DNA of 64,000 bases, from the NCBI RefSeq assembly GCF_000471905.2, contig NW_006499603.1, positions 2,711,871-2,775,870 on the forward strand, given 5' to 3'. Source of the stretch: Amborella trichopoda (Eukaryota > Streptophyta > Magnoliopsida > Amborellales > Amborellaceae). Every line of letters starts with the position of its first letter. Position 1 is the first letter of the stretch. Below are positions 44,173-55,145 of the stretch, piece after piece. Position numbers and translations under genes: made by a program. The notes under the pieces are model-generated. The model was not told where the DNA came from, did no database searches, and was given only the letters and a program-made list of their open reading frames with translations.

Positions 44173-44199
44173 ATAATTAGTTATAAGGGCACCTGCATG

Positions 44200-44815
44200 T
44201 CTTACCGTGGCTAAAGGTCCTACAGGGTCCCCTCCTTTTGTGCCCTTACCCAAGCATAGCCAAAATAATTTTACAGTGAAAAAATGTATGTAATTTATTC
44301 ATGTATCTAAATAAAGAGCCTTCCCTTGGTACCTTTTCCAGACTTTAAAAGAAAAAAAAAAAAAAACAGATTTACCACGAAAACCCTTGAGTCTTGTTTC
44401 CATTTTAAACACAACAAATGCGTGAACCTTGTGGATTCGGTCCTAAATAGTTATTGATCATTTCGTAAAAATAAAGAGCCCTACCTTGGCGCCCTTCTCC
44501 AAATTTTCACCAAAAGTTGATTTACCAGGAAAATTCAGTGGCAACTACTCCCTTTTGTTTTTTTTTTGAGAAGCATTAATTACTTTTCTATAAAAACATG
44601 ATACTCTCTTATCTCTGGTAGTAATGGCCCCATTATATATTGGATTTATGTCCAAAGGATGACCCATAGTTGCCAAATGAGAGAGAGAGAGAGTTATGTT
44701 CAATGGTTTCTCCCTCGTCCACTCCCTCTCTATCTCTTTGGGTTCTTATAACAGCTCCGTTATAAATCCAAATCCCTTTGTCATTCAATTGTTTTCTTTT
44801 TCTAGGTTATTATAA
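44200..44815 (+). repeat. Duplicate of the rightward X8 gene's promoter and first exon
   Basis: 44,470-44,815 matches 51,690-52,070 (CCCTTCTCCAAATTTTCACC, GTTTCTCCCTC-TCCACTC, AAATCCAAATCCCTTTGTC, then TAGTCAGATG). It also holds an extra tandem copy of its upstream part (44,310-44,390 and 44,465-44,550: ATAAAGAGCC...TTGG...GATTTACCA). This is a local duplication of an X8 gene start. Confidence 0.8.
44703..44762 (+). pseudogene. Dead first exon of a third X8 gene
   Basis: ATG at 44,703 reads MVSPSSTPSLSLWVLITAPL and then stops (TAA near 44,763). Compared with the live exon at 51,939-52,014 it lacks part of the signal-peptide codons and the GT donor (CTAG/GTAAAT has become TTATAAAT). No X8 exon follows. 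Its TATA-like ATTATATATTG lies at 44,631-44,641. Confidence 0.75.
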
Positions 44816-45529
44816 GAGACTAAAAGAGTCAGTCAGATGTTTGAAATGATAAGTTTTTTCTTATTTGTAATTTGGATATTTTCTTTTGTGTAAGCATGGA
44901 ATGTAAAGTGTTGAGACCCAATGTCCACCTCCTCTACTTCTTAAACTAATTTTATAGTCATCGAATAAATTAGTGGTCAGAAAATCGACTCGGCCAAGGT
45001 ACCTAGGCCCTCGCCGAGGAGATTTACTCGGTCAAGTCCGAGTAACTTGCCCGAGTCCAGCACATTTTTTTTTAAAAAAATAAAGATAAAAACCAGTTAT
45101 ATATAGTATGAGCGCCACACTTTTTATCATTCAGCAATGTATTGGTGTGTCGGTTAGGGCTACCATCTAAATAGACCTCTTTACAAGAGTACATTGACAG
45201 AAGGTGCAACTTCTCTCAAAGAAATTAGCAGTCGTTTGGATCCTAACAAATACATTGTCTGAAAAAATCTATTTCCAATGAAATATAATTTTTGGAGAAA
45301 CTATTTATGTTAAAATAGATTTCTGCAATTTCAATAGCATTTGGATGCAACCAGGAAGATACATTTTTACTGTTTTGATCATTTGGAAGAAACATTTCTT
45401 AGAAAAATTCCTAGCACTAATTTTGCTTGTAATTGTCCCCAACTTTTGTATTAATGTAGACTTATCCTACTAAATACTAAACTTCAATAAACACTATATA
45501 CTATAATTTGTTTGGTAAATCCTCATCAT
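44816..45529. other. Intergenic sequence
   Basis: Contains a fragment of the CTCGG-type MITE (44,985-45,060) and AT-rich sequence. No gene seen. Confidence 0.4.
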
Positions 45530-45850
45530 CACTAGAGCCTTATCTCAGTTATTTGGGATCTGCTGCACGAATCTTATTCCGCTATTCTACGCTATCAAAA
45601 GCCATGCCCTTATTAAAACTATAAGTCCCTATGTCATGCATGGTAAGACCATAAGTCTCTATATCTTTTATCACTACATTCATCAATGTCCTTTTCGCCC
45701 TTCCTTTCGTCCTTTTAGAGCCTTCCACTTGAACCAACTTGTGCCTTCTAACTAGTACTGTAATAGGTTGATGTTGCATATCGTCAGCCCAGCTAAGTCT
45801 ACTTCCCTTGTCTTTTTAGACACATTCACTTGTTTGGTAAGTCCAAATGT
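45530..45850 (-). pseudogene. 3' fragment of an L1-type LINE (end of RT protein)
   Basis: The minus strand encodes QPITVLVRRHKLVQVEGSK, then KGRAKRTLMNVVIKDIETYG and RNKIRAADPK. This fits the C-terminal tail of plant L1 ORF2 proteins (..P...VRR...V.....KRGRGRP..TW.EV...D......A.DR..WR..I..ADP). The same tail occurs at 56,280-56,600. No RT core is present. Confidence 0.7.
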
Positions 45851-46904
45851 TTAGAAATAGTGAGTACCTATAAAATAAATGAATAGATAGATAGATGTGA
45901 TTTAGCATCCAAAACCTATAAAACTTTGATGCACATCCATATAACTCCTGGCAAAATGCAAACATCACAAACACAAGCAAAATAAAAACTCATAAAACAG
46001 TAAAAGAATAACAAACATAATAAGAACAAGTGTAAACATAAAAGTGAAGAGAGAAGGAAATCCTTCTAAAAAGAGCAAAAAAAGGAGGAGAGAGAGAAGA
46101 CACAAACATAATAAAAGAACTACATAGAAAAGATGAATATAGTTTGTTTTTTCTTTGTTTTGGGCTATTCAATAGGGAAATCAGACCCCTACACATTTTT
46201 TTAAATAGTGTAGAAGTTAGTTTTTTGAAGGTGTTAAGTAGGGTGGTTTTGTTGGTTTTGCAGGAGTTTGAGACAGAGAGAGTGGGGAAGAGAATGAGGG
46301 AGAAGGTGAGTGGCTGCCATTGATGAACAAGATGGAAAAGTTGGAGCAGTGGCGACTTGAAGGATCTGTTTGACAATTAGAAATTTGTTGTTATCTGGAA
46401 CCTGGAAGTTCCTTTTCCCTATGAAGTTGGATGTTCTGGCTCCTAGTACCGAAAGATATTGTGTTTTGTAACTTGTCTGAAATTTAGAGGGAGCTTGGAA
46501 ACCTGTGCTTGGTACCACTTATAAGTTATCAAACCTAAAGACCTGATAATTAACCAATTTAATCTATACATGGAAGAATTTGTCTTTGGGGGCAATATTG
46601 GTCTATTTAATGAGCATCTAATAGTTCATCCACAACAGCTCAAGTAAGAAGAATGGATTTGTAAATTAATAATGGTTTTACAATGAGTTCATTATATTAT
46701 TATTTATGTTTCCTAATTAATTCTATCCAAAAAATCTCTTCTATCCAAGCTCCTTATATGTTAAAATATGAGGAAAGATTTGTTTCATTTGTTAATATTA
46801 ATATTAATTTCCTGCATCATGTATTCCAAATTAAAAAGAACGCGTAGATTGAATATCCAAAATTCCATGGTAAATCATTCTAGAAATTACTTTATCACTA
46901 ACCA
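45851..46904. other. Unassigned AT-rich sequence
   Basis: Minus-strand open frames (46,376-45,990 and 46,518-46,234) show no recognisable domain. A stretch at 46,155-46,260 (TAGAAGTTAGTTTTTTGAAG) resembles 55,985-56,065 (TAGGAGTTAGTTTTTTAAAA), a short dispersed repeat. Confidence 0.4.
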
Positions 46905-48306
46905 TTAATCAAATGCGCTATGAAGGCCCCATATCACCAATATATGGTTCTCAAGTGTACAAAGATAATGAGAGACTCTTATTTGCATATAATTTTTTTT
47001 TTTTTTTTTCACATGGCCGTGCCACAATTGGGATGTAATTTCATCTCGCAGTTGGACTCCTTCGACATGGTCCTCATTCCTTTGAGTTGCTACTGGATCA
47101 CTGTTATCTACCTCATTGGTTATGATCTCAAAAATTATTTCTTGAAATTGCAGCTCATGCACACCATCCACTCCTCTCATCATCATGATAAAGTTGTGTA
47201 AAACAACCGTCGCAATTACTATTTTGACTTGTGTGTTGAATGGATACTGTAATTGCTTCTTTAGAATTGGAAAGTGTGCTTTCCATAACCCAAAAGTTTG
47301 CTCCACAGTATTCCTCAACGATGAATTGACTTATAAAAAAATTCTTTGGCATCCTGAGGTGCCCCATTGCCAATCTCGAAATCACTTATGGTACCGAACT
47401 AATCTATAGGGAGCAAGGAAACCCCGCATGGTTGGATAGTCCCCATCCACAAGATAATATTTTTCTGCACAAGATGGACAAACATTGTCAGTTACTTAAC
47501 TACTATCTTGATATACATAAAAGTTACAAAAATGAGCTACCTTTAGGCATGGTTAACCGACTGGTCTCCCTTTCCAAAGCATCGTATAAGATCTTGGAGT
47601 TCGATGCATATCCTTCCCATCCAGCAAGTATATACTGGAATTACAAATCGAAGCTCACTGCAGTTATCACATTTTGGAATAATACACCCATCCTATTACG
47701 AAATCGTCTATGCATGTGGCTCTTAACCCACATTGGGATATATGTTCCATTAATTGCACCTACGCAATCCCTAATAGAAAAAGTGATGAATTTTTTAGCA
47801 ATTGCAATGAAGCTTTTTTGTTAAACTCAGTCTTGCAATGAATTTTAAAATTAGTACTATTGGTTACATTGAAATATGGGTCATATCTTTCATTACCAAC
47901 TATGTAAACTAGTGTTTTTGTCCCTGGAGGCCGTATAAACAATTTTCCGATAGCCAAAACAAACCCTTAGTACTTTATTGAAATAATAACTAATGGTTTG
48001 GCCAGGGGGCTGGAAATCAATTTTTGTCATTCTATTACATTCGTCATATGTAACAGCGCTTATGAATGTGGCTACTTGTTCTTCAACTGACATAAATCCA
48101 GTATTTAGTTGTGTGGTCATGTCTCTTAAAAGCCTACAAAGTTCAATGAATGCTAGATGTTCCATATGAAATAGATCAAAGCAATTTCGCTCATGTCCCT
48201 CTAATATATAGGCAACAAACTCCGGCCCTGTAAATAGAGCAGTGTGAACTTTCTTTCTCATTAAATATGATTGTAGTATTAAAATGTCACACAACACACG
48301 ACACAT
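46905..48306 (-). pseudogene. PIF/Harbinger transposase relic
   Basis: A DDE transposase that cuts and pastes its element. Minus strand, N to C: EFVAYILEGHERNCFDLFHM and EEQVATFISAVTYDECNRM (48,230-48,030); after a gap DCVGAINGTYIPMW (47,780) and GWEGYASNSKILYDALERET (47,640-47,580); a plausible GT-AG intron (about 47,555-47,480); [20 protein letters not shown] (47,470-47,400); and RNTVEQTFGLWKAHFPILKK (47,318-47,260) with ATVVLHNFI. The usual first catalytic Asp (GxIDGTH) reads Asn, the second (HDSR) reads Asn (SNSK), and the Glu (VExTFG) is kept. Stops and frameshifts occur near 47,390 and 47,660. A terminal T-run precedes it at 46,990. Confidence 0.85.
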
Positions 48307-48769
48307 AAACCACAGAGCATTGTATTGAATCTAAGCTTCTTGAAATGATCCATATCATCCATAACTGGAAATTAAATTTGAGAGGACATACATAAGTTCA
48401 AAGAGGAAAATTTCACATTCTACAATTAGAAAAACACAAACACATGTGTCAATCATTTGTCATCAAATGGATAAGGTCACATTTTATACAAACAGAAAAA
48501 TAAAGTAGTAATGACATATTTTCACAAAGTAGAATTACATATGCATATACACCACACATAAACATAATGTCAAGCATTTTCATTAAAAGAAGATCATCTC
48601 GTTTCATCAATAGGAAAACTACTCAAGACATGAAGTTCATTTCATCCATTCATATATAGTTGAAGACATTAAAAAAAAAAACGTTTTTAGACTGCCAAAA
48701 AGTAAAATTTTATGAGTCCAAATAAAATAAAATAAAATAATCCCTAAGAAAAACTTTACACCAAAACAT
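48307..48769. other. Unassigned sequence
   Basis: AT-rich, with tandem AAATAAAATA near 48,721. It probably lies inside the Harbinger element between its two reading frames. No terminal inverted repeat was found. Confidence 0.3.
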
Positions 48770-48870
48770 TAATTTGCCATTTGTTTCATCTCCTCTTCAA
48801 GAAACGCCACTCGGTACTCAAGTGGCAATGCTAGGAACATATGAACCTTCAATGCATTTCAAAAAATATA
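48770..48870 (-). pseudogene. Possible end of the Harbinger Myb/SANT-like protein
   Basis: The minus strand ends NALKVHMFLALPLEYRVAFL, then EEEMKQMAN and a stop at 48,775. This resembles the tail of the DNA-binding partner protein encoded beside PIF/Harbinger transposases (.....F..LP.E.R...L). The evidence is one short segment only. Confidence 0.4.
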
Positions 48871-49194
48871 GGTAGCCTTCAAGATGGGCTCTAAGCCTAC
48901 CTACCCTTTCTTATATAGGTCAACAACATCCACACATTTATTCATCTCTATCTCAAGCTGAATTGAAACGCCAACTAAATTCTGGGCAGACCCATAGTTA
49001 TCAGAAAATTCAATATAAGACTCTTATGGTATGACTGTTCATCAGGACCTTGAGGTCGCTATACCAAAGTTATCTGATTATATTGGCTCAGTCTTGGGTC
49101 TTACCCGCACCAGGACATTTGACATAGATATGGCAGGGACATTTCTCTCAAGCTAGCTATATGGAGATATCTTGCATGGCATTGTGGTAAGAGC
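48871..49194. other. Unassigned sequence
   Basis: No gene seen; possibly the 5' end of the LINE relic that follows. Confidence 0.3.
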
Positions 49195-50103
49195 TTTATT
49201 TCAGACTCTTCTATTCCTATTATCTTGAGAAGTTGGTTACTTTCAAATTCAAATCCAATGGATTCTTCAATATTCAGACTTCGTTTTTTTTCGCAACTAT
49301 TTCGTCTTTATGGGTGGAGCGCAATCAAAGGTTTTCCAATCATGATTAATCAAGAGGGAATAATTACTTCGACAAACCACTTCTCATATTCCGGAGGTAG
49401 CTGCTGCTAAGTCTTGGGCATTTCATGTGTCAAAAAAAGCAATAATTGATAATCTGTTGTTCACTTGGCATCAATAGAGGAACCAGTTTTCTATCCCGGT
49501 GGTGTGGTTATTTCTTAATCCTGATCACTTCAAGCTAAACATTGATGGGGCTTCCTTGTCTAACCCAAGTCGAGCAGGTGGGGGTGGTGCTATTAGAGAT
49601 TGCAATGGTGCTTTTATCACACAAATTTTCAAAACCTTTTGGAATTGCTATCAATAATTATGCAGAATCCTCTACTCTTGAAGAAGGTCTGACTTTGGCC
49701 GATCTTTTATAGTGTTTCCCTATTCAGATTGAGATCGATTCAGCCTTGCTTGTTACTATTATTCATGAACGTTGTCGACCTCCTTGGAAGCTACACACAA
49801 TTGTAGCACATTTTGACAATGCCTTTCTAATCGTGGTTGGTCTATGACCCACATTTTTTGTGAGGCCCACATGGTGGTTGATATTCTTGCAAATATGGGC
49901 TATATCTGATTTGCAAGCCACTGTTTGGCGTGCTCATCCGACGTACTCTATTTTCCCTTGCGTTACGTCATGATTTGTCATAGGTGCCTTGTTCTAGGAT
50001 TGTAATGAAATGAGTCGTAACCTCTTTTATATTTTAAGTATTAATGAAAAACAGGTAGGAGGTCTTTTCCTCCACTAACTTAGCCAAAAAAAGAAAAGAA
50101 GAC
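49195..50103 (+). pseudogene. LINE relic: RNase H end and 3' tail
   Basis: FFSQLFRLYGWSAIKGF (49,285-49,335) matches FFSQQFSFYGRSEIEEY of the LINE at the right edge. The RNase H domain follows: FKLNIDGASLSNPSRAGGGG (49,530-49,590), AESSTLEEGLTLA (another frame), EIDSALLVTIIHE and EAHMVVDILA. The four acidic residues are recognisable across three frames. The 3' end is TTAATGAAAAACAGGTAGG then CCTCCACTAACTTAGCC followed by an A-rich tail. Broken by stops and frameshifts. Confidence 0.8.
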
Positions 50104-51175
50104 CAATCTCTTATATCCTAAGTTAAGTCAGAAAAATCACACATGATGGAGGTCGTATTGCAGACAATAAAGAAAGAAATACAGCCCTTAGTAATGACTT
50201 GCAACATAAAAAGTCTCCATGGCAACATATTCAAACTATTGGAAGCCTTCATCATGCTAGTGAAACTCAAAACCCTCTTAATTCAAAATTGCTTTAGTAA
50301 ATCCTCTTGCTCTAGTCATCCCCTGGGCAAATTAACCTACAAGGCCTTACTCCATTCACTAATCTCCAGCATAATGAAGTAGACATATTCCCTTTGTTAG
50401 AATTTCAAAGATATGCCTTCTTTAAAAACACACTATATATCCCAACTTTACAGCCTCATGACACTCACCATGAAAATCGTCATATAGGTCTAAAATATGT
50501 TTTAAAGATATTTCAAAAGGATCAAATTGAAGGTTCTAAAACCTTTCGAAAACCTCCCTGTCAAATGACAAACTTTCTACTGGTAAGGACGATATATATA
50601 TCCTACTGGTAGTTTCGTATAATTGGCAAATGATCGCACGAAAGGATCATTCTAGACTTATCTGGAATACTATGTAAGCTATAATAGGCGATATGTGACT
50701 CGTTTCAGCACATGAACATCTCAATCATTTTCCACTGCAAGCACTACACATCTCATGGGCACTTCAATATAACCACCAAGTGCATTGTCTATAAAAGGGT
50801 AGTTGTCCCCAAGCCAAAGGGAGATGGAGATAGAGATACTAAGCCAATAAGGACAGTGAGACATATAAAAATATAACCATCCAGAGATACATAGAGACAA
50901 ATCAGTAGATTCAACAAGACTGCATGCGAAGGAAGTATCTTGTATCTTTCCTTTCAAACAGCTACCATTTGTATAATCAATTAAACATAGGTGTTTGGCC
51001 CCTCAATTGATCCAAGTGTGAATGTAATTAAAAAGGTATTGAAAGAGTTTTGGAATCTTTTACGCCGAAAAAATAAATAAATAATAAAAATTAAAAAAAA
51101 AAATCTGTTTAAGCGTAATCACATAAACAAAGTAGGGGTCTTTGTGCCTTTTTTGAGTAACATTGGCTTATCCAT
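50104..51175. other. Unassigned sequence
   Basis: Three open pieces (50,143-50,382 and 50,394-50,612 plus; 50,957-50,721 minus) have no recognisable domain. A-rich at 51,065-51,110. No gene called. Confidence 0.35.
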
Positions 51176-51271
51176 GCAACATATTCTAACTGTTTTCTAA
51201 AGAGAGAGAGAGCTAAAGAAAGAGCAACATATTCTAACTGTTTTCTAAAGAGAGAGAGAGCTAAAGAAAGA
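51176..51271 (+). repeat. Perfect 48-bp tandem duplication
   Basis: Two identical copies (51,176-51,223 and 51,224-51,271) starting GCAACATATTCTAACTG and containing AGAGAGAGAGAGCTAAAG. The lack of any difference suggests a recent event or recombination. Confidence 0.95.
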
Positions 51272-51862
51272 GCAGGTAGTCATTGTCGTCTAGGTCCCCT
51301 TTTTTATTTCTTTATCACGAATTTTATATTTTCAATATCTGAAAAAACAAACTGTTTTCAAAATTCAAACAATTGAAAATTAGAGGGCGGGAAGTTAAAA
51401 TCAAAATTTTGGACGTTGAGAAACACAAAAGTTTCAAACTTGTGAAATTTGCATGAACGTGATTTTAGGATCTTGAAAATCCGAAAAGGGGGCAATTTAG
51501 TCATTTACAAAAAATTCCAATAAATTATTATAAAAATGGGTATGGGTATAAAACTTGGTATGGGTGTAATAACAAAATATTTGTCGGTAAAATTTTAATA
51601 ACATTGAAAATTAACATATATATGCAAAATTTTATCGTCTTGCTCCGTTCTCCGAATTAAGAGCCCTCCTTTGGTCATTTTTTGAAATAAGAGCCCCCCA
51701 TTGGTGCCCTTCCCAAATTTTCACCAAAAACAGATTTACCACGAATAACTCCATGGCAATTAATCCTTTCTTATCTATGTTAGAAGCATTTATTTATTTT
51801 TCTCAAAATACATGATAGTTTCTTATCCTTAGTTGTAATGCCCCCATAATTTATTCCAGCCC

Positions 51863-51872
51863 TCTATATATA
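51863..51872 (+). promoter_or_regulatory. TATA box of the rightward X8 gene
   Basis: CTCTATATATATTCG, 70 bp upstream of the start codon at 51,939; the start site would be near 51,895. The position is kept (as ATTATATATTG) in the dead copy at 44,631. A CT-rich stretch follows, as in many plant 5' leaders. Confidence 0.6.
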
Positions 51873-51938
51873 TTCGAGTTATGTCCGAAGGAAAGCACAT
51901 AGTTGCGAGTTCTGTACACTAGGAGACATTATCGTCAA

Positions 51939-54900
51939 TGGTTTCTCCCTCTTCCACTCTCTCTCTATCTCATGGAGTTCTTATAATGGCTATTCTCTCA
52001 CTAAATCTCCTAGGTAAATCCAAATTCCCTTTGTCTTTCAGTTGTTTTTCTTTTCTAGCTCAACATATGAGAATAAAAGGTTTAGTCAGATGTGTGATAT
52101 AATGAGTATTTCTATCTTTCATCTTGTTATGTTTTGAATGCTTTCTTAGTGTCTCCATATGTATTGCTATTTTTTTAAGTTAGAAGGTGCATCATGAAGT
52201 TTAAAAAGGAAAAAGTTTATATAGAGCTGAGGCACTAAATAATTAGATTAGAGGCCATCTCAAAAAATTTATTAGAAGAGGTTGTTTTGATGTTCAAATA
52301 TCTTCAAACTGGTCAATCTTGATATCAAGATGTATGGATATGAGAAAAAAATGGATTTTAAAATAGTGCACCTTGTAACGCATTTTTGGACTGTCAATTT
52401 CCAAGATTTTCAAGTTTTCATATATCTGCTTGATGTACACTTTTTTTGAAGCTTTAAATGTTATAATTAAAAATAAAAATATATTTTAAAGCAATCACAA
52501 AGATTTCCAGTATTAAAAACACATTTTCTCCACACTATTTAAAGGTGCATTTTATTTTGGTTGTTTAGAGCCTCAACTCTATACAAGCCGCACCTTTTAA
52601 AAAATGCATGAGATAACATTTTAAACTTTGCATAATCAAATAATTATGTACTTTGGGAGCTTGAAGCGTTTGGAAGTTTTGACAAAACTAAGAAAAATTT
52701 CATTTTTTTTATATTGAAATAATTTTTGAATATACAAAGGAAAATTGCTCGTGAAATGCGCACAATGGCTTTTTGATCAACGAGGGGTACATGCCTTCGA
52801 TGGGTGTCTTATTTCAAAATGTAATGGAAAATTGTTTCATGAGTCAGTGGGCGCAAAAACCTGCTGATGTACAAACTTGACGTTATCTAAATTATATTGT
52901 TCATAAATAAGATAAAAAAAAATTTAAAAATTAATTTTTCTTTTCATATTTATGATCATATCTTGGCCTAGATAGTGAATTTACAAAAAAAAAACATTAC
53001 AAAAAAAACTCACCCAAAATGAATTTTAGTGGGGCGCCACATATGTACATATGAGTCTGGCCAACTCACAAAAACCCCATACAAATCTAATAGTTTTAGA
53101 TTGAAGGCTGTTTTGGACTTTGGAGGGATTCGGGTTTGGATTTCGTACGGAGGATAAAAGCAAAAGAAACTATTGGTTTGGTTTTACTACCGGGAAGGAA
53201 ACTTAGGTGGAATAGGAGTAAGGGTTATAATAGCAATATTTAATATCGGAAAAATGTCGAATTGGATGGGAACCGCATCATCTAAATTGAAAACTAATGT
53301 CATCCGACTTGGTTCTTGGTCGATTATGAGAATTGGGCAGGTTCCTACAATTTATATTATTCATGTTCTCTTTTTCAATTTTAGTTTAGTTTTCTCATCT
53401 AAGAGTATTAGTCATATCGCCAATCCAATTAAGCAATTTGTTGGTCCGGAAAAGTTTCCAGAATGGTCATTTCACCCAACCAATTCGGCTTTTAAAATAC
53501 TTCCTAAAATCAAAAGCAATTTTGGTTCAAATATTTTTGTCGCCATTTTTTTTTTAAGTTCCCTTGGTTTTTATTAACCAATTCTCAAGAATCGGTCGGA
53601 TTGCAAGTCCTATTTCCCAAAATGGCCAGTTCACTCAACCGATCCGGAATTTGATCCTTTTGAAATTAGTTCAAGTAGCCAGTTCACTTCCTTGAATAAA
53701 AAATAATCATATTTGCAATAATGCATAATGATTTTCCCATATTTTTAAAAAGGAAAATTGGGATGCATGAGGGAGAGAAGGGAAGGAGACAGTGCGAACT
53801 ACTTCTATAGCCATTGAACAAAGGGTGTTGTTTCTATAATGTTGCAATCTTAAACAATCAAATTAAGGCTTACCTCTAAATTTTATTACAAATGTAATTT
53901 TGGTGTAAAAAATTATTAGGATTGCTTAAGAATTTATTTTTCATCTCTATTATTTTGAGCTTTAAAAATAGTTTAAATCAATTAGGTACCTAAACACATG
54001 AAAATCTTGAGAATGGACAACCAAGATAATATATTGCAAGATACATTATTTTTGGAACCGAAAATCTTCTTTTTTGTGTTCATACATCTCGACTCGAGAT
54101 TATCAATTAGAAGGTTTTCGAACATCAAAACAACTTTTTATGATGGATTTCGAGGTACACCTTGATTCGACATTTTAAGGTAGCTACCCTATATAAACTT
54201 TTTCCTTGAATAAATTTATAGGAATAAGTTTGTACTCAGTCCTATATGAGGTAAGAGTAGTGTTAGAAAAGTAAACTAGGGCCGTGTACTCAGTCCAGGC
54301 ATGAGCCGAGGACTCAGGTTGAGTCTGAATAGCCCAGCTCGAGTAGTGTCATGTATTGTAGCAGCAAAAAAATGCTTAAAAACATATAAGAAAATGCAAA
54401 ATAAATCTCAAAAAAATAGGAAATATATGTTTAAAGTATGAATAGGTAAAAAATTCAAAATGAGGTTAAAAAAAGTACTAAAACATATATTTAAAAAAAT
54501 TCAACTTGTGATTAGAGGTATTTTGAAATAATCTAAAAAAAAAAAATATGTGAAAATAAGTAATTATGGCTAAAACATTTTTCTAATCTTTGTCAAAATG
54601 ATAGAAAATATAAAGACATATATCACAAATAAGTTTCTTATTTTGTGGGACTTTTATTACCTTTTTAAAAAAGAATTTAATACCCAGAGTGGCACAACCC
54701 TCGGGATAACTAGGGCTTGCTAGGGTGCCGAACCCGAGTACTCGGCCCTGAAACCGAGTAGTCAAACACTAGGTAAGAGTCCATCAACGTTGTACATGCA
54801 GAGAGTACCACGTGAGTTAATGCTCTTATTCCTACGACAAGATGCCTACGCATAATGTTGCTCATGTGCTTGCTAAAAGGTTTACAATTTTTTGGACTAT

Positions 54901-55107
54901 CACTATTTTGGTGGACGAGATTTTCAGACTTTATTTTTCTTTTTTTACTTCATAATGTTACACAACTTCCTTATTTTAAGGATGTAAAAAAGAGCACACT
55001 AATTTTTTACTTTTTCATCAATAAAAAATGAGTAGGGGCCTACTTCCCCATTGATTTGTCATACACACAATGATTCAGAGGAAAAACTTATATGTATTGA
55101 CTAGTAT

Positions 55108-55145
<38 letters not shown>

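Noticed and set aside
46990-47020. A LINE poly(A) tail at the T-run next to the Harbinger transposase
   Set aside because: The adjoining coding sequence is a DDE transposase, not a LINE; the run lies inside the transposon's 3' region.
53173-53577. A 134-codon open frame as a gene in the X8 intron
   Set aside because: No domain, internal repeat similarity to adjacent non-coding sequence, AT-rich, and no support from a second copy.
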